NCBI RefSeq assembly: GCF_000485595.1
Contig: NW_014577269.1
Span: forward strand, 163,943-186,442
DNA from: Priapulus caudatus
Taxonomy: Eukaryota > Priapulida > Priapulimorpha > Priapulimorphida > Priapulidae
Length of the DNA stretch: 22,500 nucleotides
Reading direction: 5' to 3'
Made by a program: the position numbers and the translations under genes. Positions 1 to 10,468 of this stretch are shown here, one piece after another (the first letter of the stretch is position 1; every line of letters begins with the position of its first letter). Under the pieces are notes generated by a model. That model saw nothing but the letters and a program-made list of their open reading frames with translations. It was not told where the DNA came from and ran no database searches.

Positions 1-61
<61 letters not shown>

Positions 62-82
62 ACACACGTGTGTGCGCGCGCG
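1..82. repeat. (CA)n microsatellite passing into CG-alternating DNA
   Basis: Uninterrupted CA dinucleotides run from the window edge to about position 67. They are followed by a short CACACGTGTG palindrome and a GCGCGCGCG run. Alternating purine-pyrimidine tracts like this can adopt Z-DNA, which is a general property and not shown here. The repeat is cut by the window edge, so its full length is unknown. Confidence 0.95.
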
Positions 83-1794
83 CGTCACACACCATAAAAT
101 TGGTGTACTTCGCGTGACGTCGGCAAGACAGCGGAAAGGCGGCAGTAACGCGGCGGTAATGAGGTGACATACAACGGCAATGCGGCGATGTGGCGGCAAC
201 GCGGCGCATACCGACTCGCGCTCAGCCCTGAGCCGGCAAGAGAGATCAGGCAGAGACTACCTTGATTCAGCCGACTGTCTGCTTGCATTAGCGGAAGAGG
301 CTGCTCGCCGGAGCGGTAACATAACCGTTCGTATCTCCGAGCATAATTTACTAGCAAAAACAATAGTATATTACTCTGCTCTATCTTTGCTTATCGGTAT
401 TACGGAAAGGAGAAACAAATTCAGTCAGTGCTTCCTCAATTTCAATAGTCCAACCGTAGTTACCCGTGCGCAATCTCACGCACAGAGATAGCCCACCAGG
501 CTGTGCGACGGATTGTCTATACAGCCTGACACCCTTCCATACAAAAAACCTATCACCTCTGCAGATCTAGATGAATAACTCTGTATATCTCAAATAAAAC
601 TATTCTATTACCACCTTTGACTTGCCTTGTTTGAAATAATTATGAACGTTAACTCACAGTTGTCCTGCTTCTAAACTAGAATGTATCTCTTAATTCACGG
701 TATAATCTGCTAATTCTCACAGCTTATCAACTTTCCAATCAGCTTTACCCGCCATGTTTAGCGAGGCACGGAAAACCCGAAACGGAAAAGACTCGCTAGA
801 AAGTACTACAGAAATAGTACGATGGCTCTCATGGCAATTACACACCAAAGCAAGTGAAACGATGTTCACGAATGTCTGGGCCATTTGTAAAAACCTTAGA
901 TGACATGTTCTCGGATGTAGGGGTGGTTTACATGAGGACCGCAGATCGTTTAATTTCGCTTGTTCGATCCATTGTTCGATCCATTAGTCACAGTCGGAAT
1001 GATAGCAAACATGGCGGCGAATTCGTAAATGTTGTTGCATTCGTCTCAAAAAGTCGTTGTAACCCCGTAAGTACCCAGCGCATCGTAGCGCACTGATGGT
1101 TACAAGAAGGTGGACGTATACTGATTCATTTGGTATATCACATGTGTAGTGTTCTTTGGCGATACTTGGCAAATAAGGCAACTACGTGTTTAGCTGCAGC
1201 AAAGGTTTGAAACGGTATTGTAACCCTAGCAATACCGTTTCTTGGACCTAGCACAGAGATTGCACGTGGAATCAAACCTATTGGTGAAGATTTATCGACG
1301 TGACTCTGTTTTGCCCATAATAATAACCGGAATGTAAAGGCGATACACGCTATCGATAGTTTGACTTACCGCCCCAGTGCGGAAAGACAAAAAGAGGTAT
1401 CGACCCATGACAGCGTGTGAACATGGCACGATATGAGTGTAACAGTGACTGTGGTAGGGATAATAACTCTGCCGTTATTGTGTTAGATCTGCGCAATTGC
1501 TGTGTCATACAATAAATGGTGTCTAACGTATGTATGTATAGCAGTTTAATCAGAAACGCCGAGGGATAGACCTTTCAAAGATCAATGATTTTTAGTTTAT
1601 TTGACGGAATATAATCCTATTCAAGGCAATGACTTAATGGTTCCGTGTCTGTGAAGGCGATCAATGTATAATCGATAAATGCATCACAGCGATCTTCAGC
1701 AGTTCGTCTGTTCGAGTATGCGTGCATGCGCGTATTGTTACATGCGTAGTGGTGTGTGCATGCGTGTGCGTATGTGTACTGATCTGCATGCGCT
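83..1794. other. Non-coding stretch with no recognisable gene
   Basis: Only short open frames occur (103 codons at 180-491, 80 codons at 854-1096). Neither resembles a family I know, and neither is backed by convincing splice borders. GC content looks moderate and CpG is not obviously depleted. Small local features are a duplicated GTTCGATCCATT at about 963-986 and the stem-loop listed separately. I see no tRNA, rRNA or transposon coding sequence. Confidence 0.6.
1209..1241. repeat. 12-bp perfect stem-loop
   Basis: GAAACGGTATTG (1209-1220) is followed after a 9-base loop by its exact reverse complement CAATACCGTTTC (1230-1241). No T-run follows, and the setting is eukaryotic, so a bacterial-type terminator is not implied. 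It could be a remnant of a small inverted-repeat element or chance. Confidence 0.7.
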
Positions 1795-1796
1795 CT

Positions 1797-1841
<45 letters not shown>

Positions 1842-1914
1842 GGTGTGTGTTGTGTGTGTTGTGTGTGTATGTTTGTCTCTGTGTGTGTGTGTGTGTGTGT
1901 GTTGGGGGGGGGGG
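1795..1914. repeat. (TG)n microsatellite ending in an 11-G run
   Basis: TG dinucleotides with a few interruptions (TTG, TTTGTC) fill this tract. It ends in eleven consecutive G at 1904-1914. All the open frames over it, on both strands, are low-complexity Cys/Val or His/Thr translations and are not genes. Confidence 0.95.
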
Positions 1915-3180
1915 TATTGCCCTGGCCCATATGAGCAAAAAACACAAATACGCAGGCAAACTGCATGTTCGCAAGCAAACCGCAAGTTGCCGTTTGCTTG
2001 TGACTTTTATATTGACCACTGAAAGCGAATAGCGCTAGCACTGTGTTCAATCGATTACAATAGGCTCAATTTCTAGGACGAGTTCAAGCGTACTTTCGCC
2101 AATTCGCTGATCGCCATTGTTGCTCTCAGCGGACCGCTTGCCCTTTTGTGCTGACTGCGTAGACGAGTGCTCGTCATGATATCATCTCTCTCACAATGTC
2201 TGCTTAGTGAGATTGGACAATCGCGCGCGTGGGCACAAACGACGCCACACCCGACTAGCGTGAGAAAATGGCACGAGTTGTGCCCTAGCCTCCGATCTGT
2301 GGTGGCGCAGCCCTGTTAAATAGCGAGGTAATTCCATCTGGGTTACCGGGGCAATTTCAGATCGGTAATCGTAAAATCCGATACGTCCGGTAATTAGCAG
2401 TGGGACATACATACGCCTAGGTGCAGGTAGGCATATTTCGCGCTCGAACAGGTATTTCCTTTGTGCTAGGACGCATGTAGAATTTACTCTGATTGCATGA
2501 TAAAAGCATTATCGCTTAACTGTTAGATAGCAATAAGGCGGTGTAAAACGAACTAAAACCGAACGGCGGCGATGACCCTCGTCCTCTCCCGATCACAGAC
2601 AGCCCGCCCGTTCCTGTTTTTAGCTGAGTCGGTGGATTATCGGTCGGGCGTAATCTGGGTTAGCAGGGGCGAATCGTGGATTGCTGCTGTCATGCATCAA
2701 TGTCGGCCAGGACGCGGGTTAAATACGCGTGCTCAACACGTCATTATGTTCGGTGCTGAGCAGGTAGCTGATGTGGACATCCAATACGCAGGCGATCGCA
2801 GCGGGGAGAGTGATCGACAGTGAACGGTTCTGCCGCTATTGTTTGATCGTTAGCCTTTCTGACCGCTAGTGTTCGCCTATCGGGCCGCTAGTCATTTATC
2901 ATTAGTGAGTGTATGACCGCCACCGTGTCTTACCGGGGCTCTCGGTAACTCCCCGTGTACATGCGAAACCCTGCAATCGATGTCACCCGAGACGTACACG
3001 AAAACCCGATGCTACGAGGCGCGTATGTGCAATCCTGAAGTGATACACCGAAGTAGAACCGCGGGCTGCGTGAATTTGCTGCTGCTGCGACGAATATAAG
3101 TCGGCAGTAAGCACACGTGTACGACAGATAGAAGCGACACAGGTGGGACGTCGACGGCGGCTCTGATAGAGGCAGAGGTC
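1915..3180. other. Non-coding stretch with no recognisable gene
   Basis: The longest open frames are 73 codons (minus strand, 2191-2412) and 83 codons (plus strand, 2572-2823). Both have unremarkable sequence, and I recognise neither. CAAGCAAAC and GTTTGCTTG near 1971-2001 form a minor imperfect hairpin. I see no transposon ends or RNA genes. Confidence 0.55.
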
Positions 3181-3184
3181 GTTA

Positions 3185-3480
3185 TTACGAGTGTTGTGTG
3201 CGTGCTTGCGTGCGTGCGTGCATGCGTGCGTGCCTGTGGGAGTCTCTCTCTCACACTCTCTGCGTACGTTGTGTGTGTGAGAGGAGAGGAGGTGTGGATA
3301 GCAGGTGGGTAGGATATGAGGGGTAGGAGAGGGTATGGGAGTGTAGTGGGATTGGAGTTGAAGTGAGAGGATGTGGAAGAGAGATGTTGCGTGGCATGTG
3401 GGAGCATGGACGTGTGGGTAGTCCGGTGTGTGAGTGGGGGTGGTGTGGGAGCTGGGTGGGTGCGTGTGTCGTCGGTGGAG
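3185..3480. repeat. (TGCG)n run followed by a G/T-rich strand-asymmetric tract
   Basis: A TGCG tetranucleotide run at about 3200-3232 is followed by a CT/GT patch. From about 3265 to 3480 the plus strand is very rich in G and T/A and poor in C. Long translations on either strand (188 codons on the minus strand from 2983, for example) are repetitive His/Thr/Pro or Cys/Val/Gly strings caused by this bias. I reject them as proteins. Confidence 0.8.
3436..3460 (+). other. Predicted G-quadruplex motif
   Basis: Four runs of at least three G are separated by loops of 6, 4 and 1 bases: GGGGG at 3436-3440, then GGG at 3447-3449, 3454-3456 and 3458-3460. This fits the classic G3+N1-7 pattern. It lies about 400 bases upstream of the candidate first exon. 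Whether it folds or regulates anything is unknown. Confidence 0.6.
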
Positions 3481-3860
3481 ATGTATTGTGTCGTGCGCGC
3501 TGTGCGTGGTGTGGCGTCCGATCAACATGCTTCTTATCCGCGCTGTCAAGTCTCGCTCTCCATGCGCGGTTGCTAACGCTGGCAGTCAACCATCACTTCC
3601 TTGCGGCCCCGCAACCAACCGGTCACTGCCTTCCGTTCGGAGTGCATATGGCGTAATTTCCGCATCGTCGCCAGATGGAGAGTCAGTAAATACGGACGAT
3701 AGACATGATACGCTGTCGGCGCATGGTGACGCACTACGGCCGGTTGTCATAAAGTCATGGTGATGCGATACGAATACTAGTGTGCGCGCAGGAGTATGCG
3801 ATGTTATATCAGTAAACAGACGTTGGTGACAATACCTCACGTGCTGGCGCAAGCACCGTT

Positions 3861-4136
3861 ATGTCTGACTCAGCAGATGATTTTCATGGTGGCTCGGCGA
3901 CACACAGCGTGGAAGGCACGACTGCGACATTTATACTGCAAGATCCCTTGGCTCGGGAAGTGTCGACAGTTTTACATGGCGATCCGTGGCGAACAGCAGC
4001 GTTATCATCGTCGTCGTCGTCGTCGTCGTTATTGAACTACTTCGGTGACGCCCTTGCTCATTTGCTAAACGTTTTGAAGCGGTGGAGAGGCGCGGAAAGA
4101 GAAAACGAATCCACAGATGAGGAGACATTTGTCAGA
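3861..4136 (+). CDS. Candidate first coding exon, possibly of the downstream MMP gene
   Basis: An ATG at 3861 opens 92 codons that end exactly at GTCAGA, followed by a strong GTAAGTAT splice donor at 4137. The frame is closed upstream by a TAA at about 3810, so this ATG is the first available. The predicted peptide is acidic at its start (MSDSADD), has an eight-serine run from (TCG)7 at about codons 49-56, then an amphipathic stretch LLNYFGDALAHLLNVL, and an acidic end (ESTDEETFVR). No convincing signal peptide or transmembrane segment is visible. The exon ends in phase 0. The next recognised exon (10386) starts in phase 0 at the place where vertebrate MMP genes also have an intron, just before the YLE(R/K)YGYL motif. 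That makes joining possible. It could equally be the first exon of an unrelated gene, or chance. Confidence 0.4.
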
Positions 4137-4304
4137 GTAAGTATACTTAGGTGTAAGCCTAACCTATTGTCATAGTTTTACGTGGCACTACAATCATAAC
4201 CTTCAACAGAATGTCACAATAAAATACTTATTAAGATTTGCTCGCATTTACGTACTAAAATTACGGTGATAGGCACACATTATACAGGTCACACGCGGAC
4301 ATAT

Positions 4305-4489
4305 AATAGTAGTAGTAATAGTAGTAGTAAAAATAGTAGTAGTGGTATTGGTAGTGGTAGTAGTAGTGGTAGTGGGCGTTGGTAGTGTAAGTGTTTAGTG
4401 GCGTAGTTGGTAGTGGTAGTGGTAGTGGTAGTGGTAGTGGTAGTGGTAGTTGTATAATGGTGTCGTGGTGTAGTGGTGTACTGGTAGTG

Positions 4490-4562
<73 letters not shown>
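4305..4562. repeat. (GTA)n / (GTAGTG)n microsatellite
   Basis: The tract starts as imperfect TAG repeats, becomes GTAGTG hexamers (about 4408-4450) and then a long pure (AGT)n run (about 4486-4562). The minus-strand open frame over it is poly-leucine and tyrosine/histidine repeats, which is a translation artefact. Confidence 0.95.
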
Positions 4563-4564
<2 letters not shown>

Positions 4565-5040
4565 TAACGTTGGAATGATTATAGGAAGCCAAAGTTGTTG
4601 TAGTAATCGGAATAAACTTTAATAACGCATACACAGTGCGTCACAGCTGCGCAACAAAGAGAAACAATAGAACGCGCACGACGCACTTACGCGCGTTGTG
4701 CTCACTCCGGCGGCCCAGAACCCCCCGAATCCTCTCTTCCTAACCATCTCTCTCTCATACTTCTTCACCAACTGCTTACTATCCTGATACGCACATGTTA
4801 ATAGTCGCACCGTTCTCCTTCATATACCGCGTCCTACCTCGCCATTCACTACCCATTTCAACATGACGCTAGAAAACGCTTAACCTAAAACCCGCTTATC
4901 CAACTCCCTGTAACAGCAACTGCACGCCGTCCCAATATGTGCACGCTGCATCTACGCAAACTAACTGTTCACGCCAAACAAGCCCTCTAGTCTACTCTTG
5001 CCTCTCCTCGACTACTTTATGTAACACGTGCAAGAAGAAC
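4563..5040. other. Ordinary non-coding sequence between two microsatellites
   Basis: From about 4700 onward the plus strand is relatively rich in C and T. I see no open frame of note, no splice-bounded exon and no repeat. It separates the GTA repeat from the later AGT/AAT repeat. Confidence 0.6.
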
Positions 5041-5263
5041 ATTTACAGTAGTAGTAGTAGTGAGTAGTCATAGTAGTATTAGTAGAACGTAGTATAGTAG
5101 TAGTATAGCGTAGTATTATAGTAGTAGCCAGAGGCAGTAGCATTTGGGTAATTAGAGTAGTGAGGTGTAGTAGTAGTAGTAGTAGTATAGTATAGTAATA
5201 TAGTAGTATTAATCAGTATAGTATAGTAGTAAGTATAATAATAAGTAATAATAAATAATAATA
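5041..5263. repeat. Degenerate (AGT)n grading into (AAT)n microsatellite
   Basis: Imperfect TAGTAG blocks fill 5047-5225 and grade into AATAATAA units at 5236-5263. The repeat stops abruptly at the 5' border of the retrotransposon. A TAA-type run reappears at the retrotransposon's 3' end, which fits insertion into this kind of repeat. Confidence 0.9.
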
Positions 5264-6297
5264 GTCCTGGGTATGACTTTTAAACTGCATCCGGTTGGGA
5301 GTGCTTCAACCGTGGGAGAATGAGGTTACGCCTTGTGCCACAAACTACGGCTCCAGTCACCCTTGGAGCAGAGGTGTACACCTGTTAGCTCTCGCCGAAC
5401 TCTGAAGAGTATCGGTTGGCCGTCCAGACGGGGCAAGGTTGTCACTCATTATGGTAAGTAGGGGACTCTTCTTTAGCCTTGAATGGCAACCCGCTAGAGC
5501 ATGTGGTGTCTCGTATAAAAAATACCGCCTCCGATCTGAGTAGCAAACTCCCGATAACAACTGTGACATGATGTCCACGGTACGCTATGGACGTGCCCTG
5601 ATGTCGCAGTAAAGTTTGCCCTTAGTACTATGGTTAAATAGTAAAATTATCATACATAATGAATAACGCCAATACGAAACGTCATACGCGCATTCGCTTC
5701 GTCGCGCGGTCAACAAGGAGCGCGCTCCTCTAGTGATCGCCCGAACAACTGAGCGTCGAAAAATCGTTATTGAGTCGGGCAAACTTAACAGCAAGCCTTC
5801 GAGAATACAACCTAGACCGAGATCCAATCTCAAGTTGGCCCTAACTGAAGCGAGCACCAACACCGAGCGACAACAGTCCACCAACGGCGGAAATATCACG
5901 GCAAGCAGAAAACAAGAAACCAGTGTACAAAGGATCAATAAAGGATTGATGTGGTCCTATTATTAGCCCAAGAGAACCGAACAACAACGATATGGCCGAG
6001 GGGTAAGTAAACAGGTAGCATGACATACGATCTGCGAGCAGGAATCCAAACATCTTCCAGAGCCACAACCCAATCTCAAATACTCTGCTATACCCATAGG
6101 TGATTATTAAGAACAGAAGGCTTACGCGATACTGAATCTTGAAGAGAGTAGTGCAGCCTGTTGAACAGCAAAATAATTGCAATCGCAACAACACTTATCC
6201 CACTAGCAACCTGAAGGACCTACAACCCCCAGAGCCGCGAGCAAACAAACACCAGCAGCAGTACCGATACCAATAAAGCTGAATAAAGTAGGAGATC
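5264..6297 (+). other. 5' part of the retrotransposon: untranslated leader and uncertain N-terminus
   Basis: The sequence changes from microsatellite to ordinary complexity at 5264. The first 400 bases have no long plus-strand frame and are probably leader. A 77-codon frame at 5733-5966 is basic and Ser/Thr/Asn-rich (it starts MIARTTERRKIVIES), as could be expected of the N-terminal part of such a polyprotein, but I recognise no zinc finger or Myb motif in it. Stops follow. The minus-strand frames of 117 codons here (5585-5938 and 5841-6194) look like shadows. Confidence 0.5.
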
Positions 6298-8517
6298 ATG
6301 GAAATCGAATCTCCTACTAAGCTGCTTGAAAACTCAGCTGCAAATCCCCTGGATCAACGCACGAAGCCTGAAAAATTCACTACCAACCAAGGGCAATACC
6401 GCGCACGATCATTCAAGCTGGCTAAATCCTCGGCCCTCACCAATATCATCAAAGATAAACCATCGCTAAACTTATTCAAAATCAATGAATTTCATGTACG
6501 CGCGATCTCGGCTGCTGTTATTGCTGGAGAGACAAAAGAGAGAGTCACCGAAGCCCCACAGTGGCAACCAACTAATGGAAGACAGAGAACTTGCAAAGCA
6601 AAAATTGAAACCATCGCAGATCTCTCCATCCTATTAGCGAATATAAAAAGCGTGTCCAAGCAAAACAAGTACATCCAAGCGCAAGGAGGCACTATGCAAC
6701 GCCAGCCGAAGGGAGACCATAAGACCGTATCCGAGCTCGCCAGCAAGAAATGACACGATGCAAGCTACAGGCCATAAGCTCAGAGGTTTAGAGAAGGTTT
6801 ACTAACGGCAGTGAGCAGCTACTATCAGGAATAACCTCTCCCATAAGACCAAAAAAATTCTACCCGGCATGCTCAACGAGCTCAGCCAAAAGCACTATCA
6901 AGGAACCTCCCTCTAAACGAGCTAACTACGATCATGCTCTGCTAGGAATATCGTGCAGAGGTTTGCATCAGGACCACAAATACCAAAATGGCCATCTGGA
7001 TCTAAGACATAGAGCGAGGAAGTCATTTCCAAATAGTGTACATTTGGAGTTCCATGGACTGACATTACAATATGTGTGAAGCTAACAGCAAGGCCATTAA
7101 GCGGACACACTAAGTGGAAGTCTCCTGCCAGACAAGCTGCAACACCTATCTGGATTAAGCATTTAAGTGACCTCCAGTAAACCAACCTAACTCAGGGCCT
7201 TGAATGACACTCATCAAGGATCCAAGGCAATAGCCCTAAGTTGTTGACAATCAAGGAATGCCCCTTCTTCTTCAAAAGCCAGGATACAAATGAACCCTAA
7301 AACTATCGACCAAATCACTTGCCTAGCTACTCACCTACAAATTCTCACTGCTTACCAATCAGCAACCGCCTCTCAAAATCACTTACAGAAAGAGGTCGAC
7401 ATTGCTCACAGATAAGCAGAAAGGACTGTAGAAGAAAAAAAAACGCGTCTAAGGGTGGCAAAGACGCAAACTTCTCATTAGTAAAACATGATTGTGAGCA
7501 TGGCAAAAAAAGTCAAGGGAACCTAGAAATGGCGTGATCTGATTATAAGAAAAGCCTCGTACATTGTCCCCACATTCCGGATTTGCTCGCACAGCCATCG
7601 AGAATCTAGCCGTGTGTCCAACCAACTCACCATTCAGCTTCAACTGAAGTCTACAATGAAGAAATGGAAGACTGAAATGCTCCTCTTCACTCAAGGAGGC
7701 TGCCCTCAGGACAGAAATATGCTGCAATCAAGAGAGGAATCTCACAGGTACTCGCTCATCCGCTCCCCTCTGCATCTGCTTACCAACACCTGCTTACCAA
7801 CATGCGAATAGACAGGGCCTGGGATTTACAGTCGAGGTAAACACAATACCACCAAACCACGCTGCTCTACATGGATGACTATTAAACTGTTCAAACCCAA
7901 GAACGAATAATTGGAGCAGGCCTTGGAACAGTCAGAAGCCATGTCAGTGAATGTACATCAAAAGGAGTTGGCCTTATTGAATCGAAATATTGAAATCAAT
8001 TGAGCTTGATGACAAGGACAGCCCCTAGCAGAAGTCTAAACCACGAGACACCTACAAAATATCTTGGTGAGACAAAGGATGGTATCAGCCAGCAAAGATG
8101 AAGAGAGGAACATGCTAAGGAGTACTATCGCCGAGTTTTCGCCTTAAGTTCTCAGTCTGAGCCTGCTCAAAAAACAAGTAATCACGATAAAAATAGCTGG
8201 CACTGCGCCCCAGTCCCCGGTTACAGCTTCGGGTGACTCAACTAGCTGCGAGTCAATATGCGAAGAATGATCGCCAAGACAAGAAAGCTACTAACCATGC
8301 ACGGCTACATACCACAAAAGCAGATTCGTAGAGCGACTGTACATCAAAAGGAAAAATGGGTCGTGTCTCATTGATAAGCTGATGTCTGCTACAACACGTG
8401 CCATGTATTCTAAGCGACTACACTCGAACTTAAGGAAGACAGATTTACTCAAAGCTTTATCAAGAATTTCATTCAGTCGGAAATAGTCAAAGCACGCTCT
8501 CTTACGGTGAGGCCTAA
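6298..8517 (+). pseudogene. Broken N-terminal and reverse transcriptase region of the retrotransposon
   Basis: The first 151 codons (6298-6753) are open. They contain a segment, NLFKINEFHVRAISAA then RQRTCKAKIETIADLS, like the basic helical region before the RT in this retrotransposon family. After that the reading shifts among frames with many stops. Recognisable pieces, in order, are AIKRTH and WKSP (about 7098-7130), LLLQKPGYK then NYRP (about 7263-7315, RT 'LIPK...YRPI' region), KDCRRKKN (about 7421-7445), NLEMA followed by SDYKKS (about 7522-7555), IKRGIS (about 7727), LLYMDDY with the YMDD catalytic box at 7868-7879, YKYLGE with KDGISQ (about 8053-8090), EEHAKEYYRRVF, and RKLLTMHGYIPQKQIRR (about 8281-8332). 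Stops lie directly after or between many of these, so it cannot make an active enzyme. Confidence 0.85.
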
Positions 8518-9396
8518 AAGAAATCAAAGCCAAGTACTTGTCTCCTCAGTCCCGCCCAGCCAAATGCCTCACAACAGCAAGACACTGAAGACCAAATATC
8601 AGAAAGCAGGAGAAAATGCGAGGTAATTCGAAGAACTAAGCCTTTGGCATGGAAAGATCTACAAGAGCCATCGACAGCCATCTGTCGAACAAGATCTGTC
8701 AAGCAGTTGCCTGGCTCAGTATTCCGGCGTCAAAGGGAGATCAGAAAGCTGATCATGCACGCTCGAAAGACAAATCAATCACCCAGATACATCAACCGGC
8801 AACATCCCTCAAGCAAACAGGTCCAAGCGAAGTGCAGAATGTGCAGCAGAGCAGAGGAGACTATCAGCCACATCATCTCCGGATGCACAGTGCTGGCTCC
8901 AACCGAGTACATAAATCGCCATAACAAGGTAGCCAGCTATCTGCACTGGTTAATCTGCAGTGAACTTGGTGAGCAAGTATCTGACAAGTGGTATGAACAT
9001 ACTCCGAGACCAGTTACCAACATCGGAGATACTACCATAATGTGGGATATGGCGGTGCAGACAGATTGCACGATACCTGCAAACCGCCCTGATATAGTGC
9101 TCCACAACAGGAAAGAAAAACGATGCCTGTTGATTGACGTAGCTGTACCAGATGACTCTAACATTATGGTAAAGGAAAGGGACAAACTCACCAAGTACAA
9201 AGATCTGGAGATTGAAATTAGGAGGATGTGGAATACAAAGACGACAATTGTACCAGTGGTGGTTGGAGCCCTTGGGTCTCTAAAGAATGGTTTTGAGAAG
9301 AACCTTAAGGAACTCCCTGGCCAACACACTGCCCAAGAAGTGCAGAAAATCGCACTACTGGGAACAGCACACATCCTGCGAAAAATTCTGGATTGA
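8518..9396 (+). pseudogene. Open C-terminal segment: CCHC zinc motif and PD-(D/E)XK endonuclease
   Basis: A 292-codon frame is open from just after a TAA at 8515 to the TGA at 9394-9396, in the same frame as the 6298 segment. It has no convincing own ATG near its start, so it is the tail of the broken polyprotein and not an independent gene. A C-x2-C-x8-H-x4-C zinc motif (CRMC...H...C) has its ligands at codons 8833, 8842, 8869 and 8884. Further on, RPDIV at 9085-9099 is followed fourteen residues later by the aspartate of IDVAVP (9136-9138). This is the PD-x12-14-D/E signature of the restriction-like endonuclease that nicks the target DNA in R2/R4-type retrotransposons. The KYKDLE and PVVVGALGSL motifs and the ending ALLGTAHILRKILD are also typical of this family's C-terminus. 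It is the best-preserved part of the element. Confidence 0.88.
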
Positions 9397-9466
9397 ATCC
9401 CTATGTCCCAGGTTGGGACACGGTCAACCCAGAAGCCACCGGCTAATGCCGTGATCCACTTTGGAG

Positions 9467-9483
9467 ATAATAATAATAATAAT
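9467..9483 (+). repeat. TAA-type 3' tail of the retrotransposon
   Basis: Directly after GTGATCCACTTTGGAGA comes a run of ATAATAAT units. Non-LTR elements of the R4/Dong type end in, or insert beside, TAA repeats rather than in a poly(A) tail. Whether these units are copied tail or pre-existing target repeat cannot be told from one copy. Confidence 0.8.
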
Positions 9484-10385
9484 TGTGTATTTGTCACTCA
9501 AGGGTTCGGCGCTGTAAGCTAGCACTGATCCTCCTTCTATCTCACCAGCATTGTGAATCTAGTGCGTTTACTACACAGCTCGGTTGTAACGCAGTGACGG
9601 AATTTTACCAATGATCAGCGTTGTCTTTGTGTGTAATTATCTTCCGGTGTACAGCTATTATGCAAAACTGATCGTCTCACTGATTCCGGTTGCACATAGA
9701 TATATACTTGCTGTTGCCGAGGTCACGACAATCACTACCTATCATAACAGCGGTTACAGTTTACCGGGCCACGCTCGTCGCTCGGTCGAGTGTGCAAATA
9801 CTCGTCATACCGTGGAATATCCCAACGCGGCAGCGCGTGGGACCGTAACATTCCTTGCGAGCGTTAATAACCCGTTGTCGTCGTGCGCGTGTGGGTACAT
9901 ATTTTCGTCGTACTCACCCTACGACGCAATAATGATCGGTAGAGTGCTCATGAAATGTGAATGCGTGTGTGAATATAGAAACTCGCCGATTACTCTAACT
10001 CGTTCGATGTCGCTGATGAGTATCTATTCTGCGAGCTATTCTTCTAGCATTTCAGCACGGCCAATGTGGTCTTGTAGTATCTATATTTCTCCAGGAAGCT
10101 TTAAGCAAGATGGCTGACGCACTAACAACATGAAAAAACGCAGACGTACACGACGAATAAACACGACACAAATATCGGCAAAGGTTATGTAAACACGTAC
10201 AATCGACGGGGGAGAGAAACAGCGACCCTGACAACGACCATAATTGCGGACTCTGCAAACAGTCGATCGTTTCCACCAAACGAGGACGGATTGGTAACGT
10301 TTACTCGTTTAGTACGCTTTACTCTCGCGGTGGCGTAACGGCGCATTTCCACGCAGTGCAGTGATGACGTGTGTGGATGTTGCAG
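9484..10385. other. Probable intron upstream of the MMP propeptide exon
   Basis: No signal-peptide exon with a good donor was found here. A 168-codon plus-strand frame (9611-10117) starts with a mildly hydrophobic stretch. It matches no family I know, is not bounded by strong splice sites, and is of a length expected about once by chance in a window of this size. No repeats stand out. Confidence 0.5.
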
Positions 10386-10468
10386 GAGTATCTAGAGCGC
10401 TACGGATACCTGGGAAACAGCGAGTCCGGGAGCGATGCATCAACAAATGTTGTGTCCGAAGCTATAAG
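10386..10468 (+). CDS. MMP propeptide exon (N-terminal part, YLERYGYL)
   Basis: The exon lies between an acceptor GATGTTGCAG (ending 10385) and a donor AG|GTATTG. It reads from phase 0: EYLERYGYL, a Gly/Ser-rich loop, then NVVSEAIR. Y-L-x-x-Y-G-Y-L is the conserved start of the matrix metalloproteinase propeptide (peptidoglycan-binding-like fold), followed by the first helix that leads into the KFQ segment of the next exon. The 83 bases leave two bases over (AG), which combine with the first G of the exon at 11148 to give arginine. This is the normal '(R)KFQ' continuation. The signal-peptide exon upstream is not securely identified; the candidate at 3861 has a compatible phase. Confidence 0.88.

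Larger units (their letters stand above)
5264..9482 (+). mobile_element. Decayed non-LTR retrotransposon with restriction-like endonuclease, R4/Dong-like
   Basis: A plus-strand element of about 4.2 kb. In order it has a presumed 5' untranslated region (about 5264-5700), an N-terminal region, a reverse transcriptase broken by many stops and frameshifts, and an open C-terminal segment with a CCHC zinc motif and a PD-x14-D endonuclease motif. The 3' end is a short untranslated region finishing in a TAA-type run. The order RT, then CCHC, then restriction-like endonuclease is typical of the R2/R4 group. Dong of the silkworm, in the R4 clade, is known to insert into TAA repeats, and both flanks here are TAG/TAA microsatellite. 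No LTRs are seen. It would lie in the first intron of the MMP gene if the 3861 exon belongs to that gene. The exact 5' border is inferred from where the microsatellite ends. Clade assignment is less certain than class. Confidence 0.85.

Noticed and set aside
1617-2050. Overlapping open frames of 117-129 codons on both strands
   Set aside because: They are translations of the TG/CA microsatellite (runs of Thr-His or Cys-Val), with no normal protein sequence.
2983-3589. Minus-strand frames of 112-188 codons
   Set aside because: The composition is repetitive His, Thr, Pro and Ser caused by the G/T-rich plus strand. No domain is visible and several overlapping frames are equally open.
4395-4634. 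Minus-strand poly-leucine frame
   Set aside because: It is a direct translation of the (AGT)n repeat.
9611-10117. 168-codon plus-strand frame beginning with a hydrophobic stretch, considered as a gene or MMP signal exon
   Set aside because: No family similarity that I recognise, no strong splice donor in a suitable place, and a length expected roughly once by chance in a window of this size.
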